A stretch of DNA of 64,000 nt from Dioszegia crocea (Eukaryota; Basidiomycota; Tremellomycetes; Tremellales; Bulleribasidiaceae). Below are positions 41,701 to 56,993 of this stretch, piece by piece. Every line of letters starts with the position of its first letter. The first letter of the stretch is position 1. The translations under genes were made by a program, and so were the position numbers. The notes under the pieces are model-generated. The model was not told the DNA's origin and did not search any database. It saw only the letters and a program-made list of their open reading frames with translations. The stretch covers positions 1,031,082-1,095,081 of the forward strand of contig BCKK01000001.1 of the NCBI GenBank assembly GCA_001600615.1, written 5' to 3'.

Positions 41701-44700
41701 ATGCCCTTGGGGAAGTAGGAAACACGTACTTGATGCCCTCTTCGTGCTTGCTAAGAACCCCAAACATTTCAAAGTAACCACACGATAGAGAATTCTCCAA
41801 TCGGTCTGCGGATAAGATGGCACGGTTCCGATTTGGGTTCTGATTCATCAGCCAGGTATTTCCGACCGGCCCAATGAATACAGACGTACCGCTTCAATTT
41901 CAACAACGGCATGAGCTAGCTCCTTCAAGAGTGTGTCTTCCGAGAGGAACTTGACACCCTCGGGACAAGCCAGCATGGTGGATAGGAGCGTGCATCCTAG
42001 TCTGACCCATTTGTGACTTGGCTATACTGAGTCAGCTGATTTGTTCGGTGTTGAGGAAGGGGAGCCAGCTTACTCGGGTCTTTTTGATACTGGAGAATCG
42101 ATTGTTGTATGGGTGAAAGAATGAAAAGAGTCGACGGATAAATTTAGTGGCTCTTATAGCCTCATCGAGCCGTTTCGGGTTGAGCAAGGGGCCTTCAATC
42201 AATTCGATGATGATGTCGTAGTTCCACTTGGTATGATCCCGGCCTAGCAGCACCTGGCCTCATCAGATTTCACTCCCCAATTGGGTGTGGGGAAAAAGCT
42301 CACAGCCGAATCGACCACCATCTGTTGAAATTGTTTATCCTCAATCCCCATGTTCGCCTTGAGTTTACTAGCATTGACACTCCTCTGGCCCCTCAGGACT
42401 GGATCTCGGACGTCCAATGCGGCAGTTGACGATGAGCGCTCGCGGGTCCCTGTGATTCCTCGAACCCGATTATGATTTCTGTTCAAACTATCGATCGAGG
42501 AGAGAGCAGTGAGGGCGAAATTCCGCTGGCCGGCATTGGCAAATGCCGTAGCACCATTAAAGAAGCTTGGGAGAGATTGGAGTTCGGCAGCGTAGCCTAG
42601 CGGGAGAATACGGTTAGATAGACGGAGGACTTCTCCAAGGAGTAAAGTAGCTTTTCGGGATAAGGGCGTGTTTTCCTCAATGAGGACCGTCAAGGCCTGA
42701 ATCTTAGCGGTGACTTTGATTTGGTCACTTACGGTCATCAAGCCAGATTCGAGCAATACGGCCAGCATGAAGGCTACGAAATGATCCACCATCGAAAGAG
42801 GTGGAGAGCCTTCTTCTTCTTCAAGGGTGTTTTGAAGGTTCATTGTGGCTTGTTGGGTCCGGTTGTACACTGATCGTCAGTATGAGGGCTAGAAGAAGGG
42901 AGCTGTGAAGACATACCGGTCAAGCGCTTCCCCTCCAAGAACGCCTCGGTGAAGGTTGGTAATTTGATCCGGAGGACTGAGAAGATGAGGTCCGTCAGAG
43001 ATTCCTGTGAGTCAGCCAGTATTCGATATCGGGAATCAATGAGGGCTCACTCGAAGTTCCGTTACAGGCACGTAGAGAGAGTTGATGAGACTCTTGATTG
43101 CTCGACAATTATCCATGCAAAGGTAGATCAGACCTGTATGTCAGCTTGTCCAGTTATCCAGAGCCCCCACTTACCAGGCCAAGAACTCATCATCATCCCG
43201 ATATTCCTCGCACTGCCCTGTAATCTCTCAACATACTTTGCGTGATTCTTTGTATGTGTTCCGTACTCCTCTGTAAGGCCAGCAAGTACGAGCTACATAG
43301 TCAGCTTTGTGGCCACTGTGCTGAAGCGCTGAGCTGACCTCGACGTCTGAACCCGGCATCATCCTCTCGCGCGTGTCGGGACTATTACTCAACATAAGCA
43401 GCATACCCGTTATCGCAGGACCTAGTTCGGCGGGACCGTCCTTGAGCGCCGATAGGATAGTACGGAATGCGTCGGCTTGGACCAGCCGGTCGAGATCCAA
43501 GATCGCTATCGTATCAGCCTATATGCCATGGCAGCCAAGCAGACAACACACCTATTTCGATCAAAGTCTCCATGCAGACTGTGCGAAGCGCATCATCAGG
43601 GTTCTCAGCGACCGATACGATTGCGCGGATAAGTCCACCGGAAAGAGGTACCCGCTTTTCTAGCAGTACCTCCAGTGCACTAGGCTCGATCGAGGCAAGC
43701 TTCCGAGGTGACATCGGGGAGCGGCGAGAGGGGGAGTCGCGGCTGCTTACTCGGCAGGTGAGACGAGGACGACCAGGAGGGAGCATCATCACTGATCTCA
43801 AGAGTCGCAGGGCTTGTTCCCGCTCTACTACAGCTTTGGCATCTCTTGTGAATGTCCTGACTGATAAGTTGAGGCAGGACTGATACATACCGTGTGAGCA
43901 GCCACTCCAGTCCGCTCTCCAACATCATGCCCCATGTCGTCCTCGTTAGGGCATATCTAAACGCTCGATAACCTGCCGAACGTCTCCGTGGTGTCGACGA
44001 GTCGGCCAAGTAGGGCATAACACTGATCGTCAGGTCTGATCCTTAAATTTGAGGGACAGCTCACCTCTGTATCAGCTCCCTGACATTGATATTGCCCGTG
44101 AGTCCAGAAGACTTCTTGAGCATATCCGCTACCCTCGTCAAGCAGTCCCATGGCTCGTCTCCCCGCTCCACCTCCTTCCCCTTCCCCCTTCCATTCCGCC
44201 GCGTGATCTCTCGCAGCCTCCGCAGGGTCACCGAGACCGTCTCGACCAACACCCCCATATTCTCATCTTCCGCATTACCGCCTCTCAGCATGTCCAAGTC
44301 AGACGGGGACCGGCTCCACGGTATGCGTCCCAGCCCCTCCGAATACCCAGTCATCACACTCTCTTGACCAGTGCTTCCGGTTCTTTTCATCCGGGGGGAG
44401 TTGAGGCTGAGGATGGACGGCGAGCTAGGACCTCCGCCAACCGAACGAGAGGGCGTTGCGTGTTCAGAACCCTGCTGCGATCCGCCACTTCGGTCTGGGG
44501 TCAGACTGGATCCTTTCCGGCTGATCTGTGGACGAGAGGAGCCGGCGAGGTAAGACGATGATGCGGAGTTGGAGAGGGGTGGACCCAGCGATGAACTCGA
44601 GGCGTATCCGTTCAGTCGAGGAGGGGGTCTTCGACGGGATTTATTAGGCGTTGCTACTTTGTCAACACGATCAAAGCTCGGATGGCCAAACTTACATCCA

Positions 44701-47700
44701 CGAAGCTTATCAAGCCTGCTTTCCAAGTTCTTGATCTGTAGATTTGCAGCTTCGAGCTGCGCCGTGATACGGTCTTTAATCTGCTCTTGTTCCTCTCCTG
44801 CCGAACCCCCTCGCTGCTCAATCACCTTATAGGCTCAGCTTGGTAACAGAAGGGTAGTATATGATCAGCTGAAAGACTCACATCGAGCATCTTCTCTGCG
44901 CCATACTGAACTCTCCGCTCGATAGCGAGCTTGTTCATAAGTCCATCAACCTGAGACTTTAAGCTCGCAACTCTACTTAGCACGCATAGAGCTACGTACC
45001 GAATCAGCATCTTCCTCCTCGCCGCTAAAGATTGACGAGCTCGACGCAGCATGCTCGTATGAGGGGCGCGGTACGTATGACATCGTAGCGAGGGCGTCTG
45101 GTTCCTGCAGGCCGGAGGGTCGACGCGAGCGAACTTCAGAGCTTAATGAACGTCCTGAGCTCGCTCTTTGAGCGGTTTCGAGCTTCCTATACGGAGCAGT
45201 CGAGTGACACTGCCCTCTCGGATCAGAGCCTCTGCTGAGAATGTCGCTAAATAGCAGCGTTGAGGGCTATATCCACAGTTGAGTGTATCTGCAGGGGTTG
45301 AGGGGAACCTCACAAGCTCTTTCCGCCGGAACCTGCGCGGAGATGATGTGGATGTCCATCGGCATCGATTGAATTGAGGGGTTTTAAATTTCCCCTCGTC
45401 ATGGTACCCTGAGATTTCCTCTCTCTCTTCCCTATCATATCATATCTCTTTTTGTTTAGTCAATCAAACCCCCTACCATCAACACTGCCCCCTGGCAACT
45501 TATACACCACACACACTATCCCACCTATCACGAATGGCAAAATCCAAGCTTCCTTGTAGTGGCTATTCTGAGCAGATACTTTTGAGCGGACGAGGGTGAG
45601 TCGTAGTCTTCATCTCGGAGCCTTTATTTTCTCTCGCGTGTATAGGCAGGGAGAATGAACGGGGAATGCGAGTGTGTAGGCCTAGATGTGATGAGCCGGG
45701 TCTGGAGAAACAAATGCGAGACAACATGCTGAAACAACATCTTTTCTCTTATCTTTACCCCTTGCAACATACCTTCCTTTCATCCGCGTCATTACCTATC
45801 TGCCCTTGCCTTCACGCTCGTCCCACATACCCCATCGACTCCAACAGACTAACTCGCCTCCGCCTACCCCCACTCATCATTGCCCTTACCGACTCGGGAG
45901 AGAAGCCACCATAACTGGGCCTTATCTCTTGACAATCTCGACTCAATCACACCCAACTCCGTGATTGACCATCTACACTTCTTGATCATACTTTGATCTA
46001 CCCATCTCCATCTCGAGTCGATCTAAACCAAATGGGATAAATTCGTCTACTTTCTTCTTTCCTCCGAGTCGATTTGCCGCTCGACCCCGCCCGGATCCGC
46101 CCCAGTCACCAATCTTCCCACTCCCTTATACCCGCCACGCTACCTACATCCTCCCATCACAATGCAAGCGCTCAAGACGCTTGATATCCTTCGGCCATCC
46201 CGGGCTGCCTCTCCCGCTCCTCCCTCCACCCAAGTCACACACTCCACTGCCAACGGCACGACCCAGCAACCATCCGTAGCTGCCAACGGCGAGCTTAAAG
46301 CAAGATCCCGTTCGCTCTCCCGTCAGCTCACCGACAAGGTCACTCTCACTTTGAACCCCAGCGTTCCTCCCGCAACTACCATTGCCAGCCCTGACGGAGT
46401 GAACGGCAAAAAATTGCCTTCCCCTCCCGTTAGTCGAGCCGCTACGCCTCGCATTCCAGCCACCGGGCTGCCGATGGATCCTCCTGCCCCGGCCGGTGCG
46501 GCGTATATGGATGTACTGGGATTGAGGCTGAATGAAGCCGTCAATAAGGCGTCGGCGGGTGTAGACTTCAAAGCCAAGAAGGGTTTCAAGAAGGGCAACG
46601 GGTGGTCAGTCGGAGAGTTGGTGGTCAAGGAATTGCCCTACCCTCCGAATGACGCATATCTCATCCGAGCGGTCCTCCGCACTTCCGTCCGCTCCCTATC
46701 TATCTACATCACGCGACTCGAGTCGTTGCTCCTCCCCGCTCTTACCGATCCCTCCTTCACCCAACCCCTCAATGTTACATCTCTATCCCCCACCGCGCAT
46801 CCTCTCAATCCCGCCCAGCACTACGCCATCAGTATCGCGCATGCGGCGTGGGAGACGTGCGAGGTCCTCGAGCAAACCCTTGACACGGGCACTTGGCCAA
46901 AGTACGTCAGTGAGGCGTTGCGCCCAGTGATGGATAAACTCGACTTGGTAGTTGGCAAGGTCACCCAGCCGCTGCTTATCAGTCTCAAGCGGGACCTTGT
47001 CGCTAGTCTGGCGAGGAACGAGGGAGTCAGCCCTCCAGGCGGTAAAGTCATTCACCTCGCTAGTGTCCCCAACCCCACCGCTCCGGACATTCTAGTCCGG
47101 AAAGAACCATCCAACCAGCCTGTCCATCGACTCACCAAGGAGCCCTCACAACCTGGTGTAGCTCGATCCCTGGCGATTCCCGTTGCTCTGCAGCACTTTG
47201 CATCTCGAATCGACGCGGCGAGGAAGGTGCTTGAAATTGTTGCGGTGCCATGCGCGGATGATGGCGAGGCATGGATTACGAATGTGGTGGTGGCGGTCGT
47301 ATGGAAGGCGATGTGCGTCATGGCGGAGAAGGAGGCGGTGGCTGCTGGTCGTCCGCCTAGTCCTACCAGCGTCAGCAAGGCGTTGCACAGTCTCGGCAAA
47401 GAGTCGACACCCTCCGTAGTCTCAATGCCCCTGGCGAAACTCGCCAATCCCCTTTCTATCCTGCCATCCCGCTCTGCCTCACGCGCCCCTTCCCCTCCTC
47501 GTTCCCGCCTCGACCCCGACACCCACGCGCTGATGAGCCTCGAAGGCCTAGTCAAGCGACTCGTGGGTGGTCTAGTCCCCCTCCCTCTTTCCCCCGAAGC
47601 CACCCCTGACCCCAATGCCACCGAGCACCTCGCCCGCGAGGCCCTCCACGAAGCTCTCGAGGCTTTGACTTCGCTTCGCATCGTCACTGCCTCAATGCAC

Positions 47701-50700
47701 GGCGCGAACGCATCCGCGCGTACGCTCGCAAGTCTACGGCGGATCCGGGATGACATTGATGATCTGGCCGAGGAGGCGTTGGATGACGCATGGGAGGATC
47801 TCCCCGCCGTCACTGTCTTTGCTATCCTCTCGCGTCAGGCCAATGTCGCTCTGGCACACTTACCCTCGTCACCTGCAGACTCGGAGAAACACCCGAACGG
47901 TCTTGACCGATTGAGACTGCGATCAGCGGCGGAAGTTTGGGGATGGCCCAAGAGTGAATATGAGCGGCAGGTATTGAGTGGGTTTGGGGCGGCAGAGGAG
48001 TGGGGGCGCCGTGTGGCTTTAGCATACAAGGGAGAGGTAGAGAGGGTGCTTGGGGAGTTGGCTAGGTTGGCGCATGGAGAGAAACCGGGCAAGGAGGTCA
48101 TGGAGGCTGTGGAGTGGACCAAGGGGCTAGGTGTGGCACTAGAGGCTCGGGGTGGGATTAAGTTTACATTGGCATAGGTGCATACGATAGGAAGGGTTCA
48201 GTAGTTCTGCTATAGTCTGGGTAGAAAACTTTTGATGTCGGAGCAGGGATTCAAGTAGGTGGGCTCAATATTTTAGATTCAGATCTGCAGCTCGTGGTTA
48301 GATAAACTACCTGGCTCCTTGTGTGCTTGCCATTCGTATAGGCTCAACCATCACCACTCGCTGCCAGGATATTTAGGGGCGATTCCACGGTCCTCCTCTG
48401 AAGTCGAAGGTAGAGGCTTGGTCGAGCCTATCGTTCGTTGGCTTCAGCTCGACTCTCTGCCCTTGCTTGGCCTCCCTATCAGTGCCGCTGGCTTTCCTTC
48501 GCCTCCAGTACCGACCGGCGCGGCATGAACATCCCCCGACGCGCTTCAATTTGAACCCCCACCTGCCCCCACCCGGCAATCTCGACAGGCGATTGCGATC
48601 CGTCAAGTAGCTTCGATCATCGATCGACATTACAGCATGTCAGCAAAGTATGCATCCCGCGTGACTGAACTCCGTAGACTCTAGTATACCAAGATCCTGC
48701 TAATGTGCATGCATAACATAATGATGCTTAGCAGTCATTCGAAGTAGTGAAGCGTTACAGACCCCCAAATCATCACCAAGCCACAGCAGTTGTCCATTCC
48801 GACAGGTTCCGACTATTCCTTTAATGAAGCCGATCTTCACACTGCTGCTCGGATCACAAGTCTATCAGCCGAGATTATGTCAGGCGGGTTCCTCGGTTCT
48901 CTTCGGGTGCGGTGCCGCGCCAAAAGCAATAGCCGCCGGCGTAACGAGAGAGATGTAACGGTTTGTCGTAACCACCTGGGGTACCCGTGTCGTAATGGCC
49001 GGTCAGGTGGAAATGGATCTGAGTGGCGGGAGGTGGCGGGTCAGGTGTAGTATGTAATCTTCAGGTACGGACGTCAGTGGCGAGTCGGAGTGGCTCTGAC
49101 GAGTGGTGGCTTGCCGGTCTCAGTAGTCCAGTGCCGGTCAGTGGCAATTCAGTAGGCGATGTTCTGCTTCTTCGCTGCTATAGCTTGGCTTATACAAGGG
49201 CATATAAGGACAGGCGATCGGACGATCAGGCACATGGAAGCGAACCTATCCACCCGACTGAAGCCTATCCGAGCAGCAGCTTCTTCGGGTCCGAGCGATA
49301 TAGACTCGAGCCGATGGACTTGAAACAGCGCTCACCCCCGTTGACAGCCCTTGACACACAGACGTTACTGATCCGACCCGCTCGGACTCACCCCGTTCTG
49401 CGGACTACGCTGACATCATACACACACACATACACACACTCTGGTAGCGCGTGGCCCACTGGATCTGCGCTTATTCTTCATCCGGGCCCAGCGGACCCTC
49501 AGCTCTCTGCGTCGGTATGGAGCTTTCGATGTATACCCGTAGAGACGGTTGTGATGGAAAGATGATACGATGACAGCTCCGCCAAGGTGACAACTGTAGC
49601 TTGCTTCTGATGAGCATACAAGGATGCAGCGGTGCACAAATGACCTCGCGACCAAGATACCCGTCCTCCCTTTCGCACTGTCAATCAAGGGTCGAGACCA
49701 CCCTTTCGACCTCCTATCGCGGATCTCGGACTCGAGCGGACGTTTCACCCTTAGGATGTAACGGTTGTCACTGTCCGGGAGTACTTCACTTGTCCATCAC
49801 TCAACGATACAACAAAATTCACTCCATCAAGCCATAGAACAGGCTCGGGGGTTAGGCTGAGCGTGACTGCGTGTTCGGGGAGGCGTCCCATAGCGGCGGT
49901 GAAGCTATCCCGAATGTGTAACGCAGGTGGCTGATTGACAGCCTCGGTGAAGGGGATCGGTATGGAAGTTCTGCATCCTGCTCGGACCCTGAAAAAGAAG
50001 ATGGCTACTGGCTGAGAGATTCATCCATCCCATCACCCACACTCACCCACTCCTTGCGCTGCTAGGTGACAGAGCGTTACCATCCTGTCACATCCCCCTT
50101 CGACCTCCCATCAGAGTCAGTGCGAAATCCTATCCCGGGCCAGGAACGACTACCGTCCCCATCCTTTGGTACCCCTCGCCGTCTGCCCGCCCGGCGTGAC
50201 CCCCGATTTCCCATCATATCCAGGGGCTAAGCAAAGCCCTTACCGGCCTCGCTATCCAGACTGATCATTCCCCCCATCAGCTCGACTCTCTTTCCTCTCA
50301 TATCATAGCCCTTATAACGACATTGAACGACATTACGACTAGCTAGACGACATAGACAACGATAACGACAGTCCCATCCGCACGAGCACAAAAAGGCCCA
50401 TAGACGTCCACACACACACACAGGCTCGGTCCTCGTCCAATTTCCCTTCCGTTTCAGAGTCCGCATCAGCTCTTTCTCTTCCTTCAACGACAAGCCAACG
50501 ACCCCAAGCAGCACTAGAGCAGTACATGCATGCAGCTACGAGCTATACCCACTACCCCATCCTATCCATAAAAGCGAGCATCAGTCCGCATCAACTTCTC
50601 GACCAAAGCCACTCTCGAAATTTCGAGCCACTCACCAATTCCTTCCCTCCACACAACCCTTCCCTCCCTATCTTATTCCCCACTACACATCCCACACATC

Positions 50701-53700
50701 ACGCCTGAAACGTCCATCCCTCCCTCCACTAATCCCGTACCCAACTCCCAGCCGACCCTTCCCAGCCCGTGCCGACGCCGCCGACCCACACAGCTCTTCC
50801 CTTTGAGCCGATCCTCATAAAGATCGACATTGGTGGTGTTTCAGCACATGACGTACACTCGAGGACGGCCCTGTAAGCGATAACGGCGCAAGCTGAAGGG
50901 GATTCAAAGGAAGAGGAGCCCAAGTCTGCAAAGTGAGTACAGGTTCATGTGTAGTTCCCGTCTATCATACTCCTCCCCTTATGTTCAGACAATTCATGGC
51001 GCTTCAAAGGGGTTTGGAAACAGGGGAACTAGGTGGTTATGCTTCGGCTGCTCCACCTGACCCCTGCCTCATATACCCTTCACACCCCTTCTGATACCCC
51101 TCTCAAATCTCTGTAGTTTCACTCACTTATATCATAGTCCTTATTGTCTCCTGTCCCCAACCCTCCCCAGCGTTACAATCGCTCTACACCCACCTATCCC
51201 TCAGCTGTTCCCTACAACGTACGATCAGCCAAAGTGAGTGTAGCCGTGCGAGTCTCAGCGAAGGTGGCGATATGACTTCCAGGTGCAGAATATGCACTAA
51301 CACGTCAGCTCAATTCATCGCCCCTACTCGTTAAACAATCTGAGCCACTTACCTTCTCGCAAATCACCGTAAGTCCACGCTTCGCTTTCCTTGTCGTTTT
51401 TCTTTCTTTGAGTTCGGATCTTGGGGACGTCTGGGGCTTGTGATAGCGTTCGGTCAGCTCAAGTCAATGGCGTGTGGAGTACGGAAAATGGAGGAATACC
51501 AATATGGCACATGAGGAGGAATCGTCATTGAGCCAGAACGTGGTCGATGTCAGCTCAGGTCCATTCGGAGAATTGGGTTTGAGTTCTGCTAGGAGGTTAT
51601 TGTTCTCTCGGAATGGCCGGCAGAGGATCGCGGATGTTTTTTGTCTCGGCCGGAGGAAGTTGAAGGTGGCCGACGGTCCGGAAAAGCTGTTCAGCGCATT
51701 CCTCACTGTGTCAAGGAGGCTACTGGGGTGCTAATGGGGTGCTACTGGGGACATGGCGCAGATGGTACCTGTCTCCACGGAGCATAGATAAGATCAAGAA
51801 CGTGTGGCGGTGAGACCTGTGCCGTCACCAAGACGACGGAAAAAGCGGGACCCCCTTATCAAGTTGATCGCCGGTGCTTCGAGGAGAATTTGATCGCTAC
51901 TCCATTCTCGTAATCCGTCACGCTCTTGCGTGCCTGGATCTCTTTAGTGCGGTTGAAAGAATAGTGCTGACTACTATCAGACGGAGCCCCGGTCTCGATC
52001 AACGAGCCAGAAGCAAATTCTGATCACGAGAAGCACCGCTCGCTAGTGCAGTAGAGTGCACGAGGCTACGGTGAGTCTAGTCTCTATAAACCATCCTATA
52101 CGATCGTCGTTGCCGGCTGTGACAATGTGAGGTTCTTTGAGGTGACATGGCTTGCATTCGTGGAGGTGCGACTTCCTCTGTTCTGTTCGGGGGTAATGGA
52201 TATGGTGCATGGGAAGGTCAATCGCGTCCCGTTCCAAGGAAGGGGACAGCGTGATCGATAACGCAGCTCAGGAAGGTGATAAGGGATGGATGCAAAAAGC
52301 GGACCTGGGCGGAAGGATCGGGTAACGGCGTGACTGGCGATACGGCATACGGCATAGTTCACCCACCTCAATCCCTTGATTTTTCACCCGGTACTCGTCT
52401 TCGTTTGGCCTTTTGGCTCTTTTAATCTTTGTTACCCTGTGCGAACCCTAGAGTCTAAGGCAGCTCCGGCTCTAATCATGCCGTCTTTACCCATCCCTTG
52501 ACTTCCGTCATCTTTCTCCCCTATGGCTGCGGCGTCCCCTTGGTGCAGTTTGGCGGGCGAGCGTGACTGAAGGGTATTTTCTCCGTTGGAAACTTTGGCC
52601 AGTAGGATAATATCGGGGCGTTTGGCGTCGGAGCGTGATGTTAGGGACTAAGTCACACTGTGCATTCCCTGGCTGGCGACAAAGCTCAATCCCTTCCCTT
52701 TGCGCATTGCACCCTTCCCTACCTCATCACCTGGTTTAAAGATTCAGAGACGGACTTTCGACATTGCTCTTCTTTCTTCTCTCCTCTCTTGCTACTCGGT
52801 CTTTCCATCTTGGGTTTTATCAGTCTCCTAGCTCCTCTCATCCCCAACGATATACGATCTTGACGACCGATCATCTTCTGGCAGAGCCAAATCAAAACCG
52901 GGCTGGATATCCCTACCTCACTCCCACTCCCTCCTGTCTTGTATAGAGATCACGAACGGCAACGACGATCATACCCTCATCTCCCAACCCACATCTCATA
53001 TTCGAACGAACACGAGCTTACGTTTGGAATTGTCTTTGATCCATCTACCCCGTCCTCCACCTCCCGCTTCTTCGTGTCTCACTTTCACGACTCTCCGCCC
53101 CTGACACCTGATCCCCCTCCCACCCTCCGCGTCTCATCCTCACTCCCCATTCGACGCATCACCGAATCACCCGACATTCACCTACGCGATCCAACACAAC
53201 CGGCTTGTCCTTTGCTGGTGCCTATTCTACCCACTCGACGCTACCTCCCAACCGGCCTGGTCATTGAAACCACCCCGCCCGGCGCAATTGAAACGTCATC
53301 TTGTTTCTCTCGTCCTGGTCTACTTTGCGTCTCGCCCCTCCGTCGGTCGCTAAATTATCCCAATCATCATTGTCGGTATCATACCTACCTGCCCCGCTTC
53401 GCACTTGCCCCTGTCGCTGTTGGTGCCCATCCCATCGGCTACTTAACTCCACACCGGTACCTGTTCGGCCTTTCCTCATCGTCGCCTTCCTCCCATCACT
53501 TTACCCTCGCCTTCCCCATCGAGCAGGTCTCGAGATAGGTTCAATCAACAACCAGCCACCCCTCCCACTCGTCGCAATACCCCCTCTATCACCCGGAGTA
53601 TGCCCAGCGCCCCCCACATTCAGCCAACCCGACCCACTCTCGACACCACTACCCACAACTACTACTCCAAAAAGCGCTCCGCTTCCCCTTCCTCCCACGC

Positions 53701-56700
53701 CGGCCCATCCCGATCAAAACCCACCATGCAGGCCAGCAGCAGCACCTCCCCCGCCGTCCCCAAGCGCGTAGACGAGTCCGTCTACTTTGAGGAGGACTAC
53801 AGAGAAGACGTCTTGGCGTACATGTCTGCTATGGATGTGAGTCTTTTCCCCGTCACCGCCAGGCCAGATGCTGACTCTCCAGAACACCACCCTAGCCTCA
53901 GCAGACCTCATGGACATGCAACCAGAACTCCAATGGTTCATGCGCCCCTATCTCATCGACTTCCTCATCGAGGTTCACCAGCAGTTCCGCCTTCGTCCAG
54001 AAGTGCTCTACCTCGCTATGAACATCGTCGATCGATACGTATCAAAACGCGTCGTTTACAAAAAGCACTATCAGCTCGTCGGTTGCGCTTCATTATGGAT
54101 CGCCGCCAAGTTCGAGGACGGCAAGGACAAGGTCCCACTCGTCCGAGAGCTCGCCGACATGTGCTGCAAAGCCTATGACGAGTCAGCTTTCATTCAGATG
54201 GAAGGTCACGTCCTGTCCACCATTGGCTGGGTCACTGGTCACCCCTCTGCCGAGTCTTGGCTACGGACCAACACTCAGGAGGTCGGCAGGACGGAGGATG
54301 CCAAGGTCCAGCACGTCGCTCGGTTCCTCATGGAGATTACCCTCTTCCATCGCGAGTTTGTCGGGATCCAGAGCTCCTTCATTGCCAACGGCGCGTTGAT
54401 GCTGGCGAGGTTCATCTGCAACAAGCCTAGACGCGTAAGTTGCTCTTTTGCCCAGTACAGAACCCTAGTTGACCCGTAGGCCGCGTCAAAGTACGACAAC
54501 ATTGCTGTGCGGATAGCCTTTGCTATCGACAAGCACTTTGGCGAGAAGCTCGAGAGCATCTCCGAGATTGTCATCCGCAAATACGCCCCCACATACTACG
54601 GCCGAGCCTCCACTGTCGTCCGCGAGTGGTACCTCTCCGGCCGGCGGTTCGTCTACCAGCCCGACTCCCCCGTCACCCCCGTTTCAGCCACCCTTGTCAC
54701 CCCTGGGCTTCAGCCCTCCGGATCATGGCCCGGCCAGCGATCGTCCTGGATATCCACCTCCCCCTCCGGCGGCTCCATCTCCTGCGCCTCTTCAGAAGCA
54801 GGAGACGATGCGCCTCTCACTCCCATCACTCCCATGTCCCAGCACGACTCGAGCTATCCCTTCACCATCACCTCCTCCGGATCGGGCGCAAAAGAAAACA
54901 TGCCACCGCAGATGTACGGCGGTACCTCCAGCATGTCCAACTCGTCGACTGACCTCCACACCGTCGGCAAGGCGGGCATCATGTCAAACGGCCAATCAAT
55001 CAATGTGGCAGCGTACGCAGCGGCGCGGGGACCATTACATCCTATACAACAAGGCGGTGATGGTCTGGCGCTGCCGGGACGGACAATGCGGCGGCTGAGC
55101 AATTAAAGGCGACGCCAACATCACAACCTCGCTCATCCCCCTCCCCATAACGACCTTCCCACCCCATATATCTAGTCACCTCAATTCCGACACCCAACAG
55201 CATACCTCCTGCGTCATCCCAACCGTGTAGCCATCATGCGCGTCTCATCCAACCCATTGCCTCATCAGCAACCATACTTGTATACCAGTGCATCATCACA
55301 CCATATATCATATAGCTATATACTCTCCCCTAGTAGACTTGATGCCTGCTCACATTATGACCCCTTCTTGAGTTTCCTGGTCTTGTCTTCACTAGTTATT
55401 ATACGTCGTAGCTAGGGTCGCTCTGTGTTTCCTTCTCGGTCTATAGTTGATACATATGCATCAGCTAGTCATTTGCCATGAGGAGATCTTGTCCAGGTTG
55501 CCTGCCTTCGGTATATCTCCGGCCGGCATCTTCCGGTTGGTCCGAGCTCGACATTAGCCGCCGACTCAATTTACTGTCACAGCCAACCTTGCATCTATAT
55601 CCCCTTCACCTTGACTACTCCGATATGCTCACCGCTTCCGCCCTCACTGCATCCCGCGCCGCCGCCCGACCTCTGGTCGTTGCTCGCCGGGGAATCTCCA
55701 TCTGGGGCAGCGTCGTCGCCGGGTGAGCTTGTTTCTGACGGTGTCATTTAGTCGATTTGCTAATATTCCGGCAGTCCCCCTGATCCAATTTTGGGTATGT
55801 CTACCAGTTCTCGGGGCCGGAGTCATATTTGAGGATCTAAGGCGTATGCTGATGAGATGTCAGGTGTCACGGAGAAGTTCAAGGCGGACAAATCGCCCAA
55901 GAAGATCAACCTTGGTGTTGGTGAGTGAACACGGATCACTGGCAGGTGTCCCTAGCTGACATACACCAGGCGCATACGTCAGTACCAGATCGAGTGAGAC
56001 CTAGATCTTAGCTGACAATACAGCGTGATGGCCAGGGAAAGCCCTACGTCCTGCCGACGGTGAAGAAGGCAGAGCAGAAGCTGTTTGAAGCAAAGATGGA
56101 CAAGGAGTACCTGCCGATCACTGTATGTCTGGTGCCGACGAGATCACTACGGTTCATAGAACATTGGCTGACCTCACCTAGGGTCTCGGCTCATTCACCA
56201 AGCTGGCAGCAGAGTTGGCATACGGAAAGGACTCCAAGCCCCTTGTTGAGGACAGAGTAAGTCCCGATCTGGTCTCATGGTGGTGTCGCTTCCGTTGACC
56301 CCTACCAGCTCGCCATCTCTCAATCAATCTCCGGTACTGGTGCTCTCAGAATCGCCATGGCTTTCCTTGGCAGATTCCACGAATCCTCCAAAACCATTTA
56401 CCTGCCCACCCCAACATGGGGAAACCACATCCCGATCGCCAAGGACTCTGGGTTGACCGTCAAGCACTACAAGTGGGTGTCTCCGTCATGCCAGTGCTAT
56501 GCTATGAAGCGCTGAACATTCAGGTACTTTGACAAAGACACTGTCGGGCTTGACTTTGAGGGCATGAAGGCGGACATCAAGGCTGCGCCTGATGGATCGA
56601 TCGTGGGTTGTTGGCACTCGAAGGATGGACTTAGCTGATCGTTCCAGGTCCTCCTACATGCTTGTGCCCACGTACGCTGGACATTTGATACAATGGCCTG

Positions 56701-56843
56701 TGCTGATAATCTAGAACCCTACCGGTGTCGACCCCACTGAGGCACAATGGCGCGAGCTGTCCGACCTTGTCAAGGAGAAGAAGCACTTTGCATTCTTCGA
56801 CATGGTAAGTTTGCTGTAATTGGATACTGGCGACTAAGGCTGA

Positions 56844-56993
<150 letters not shown>
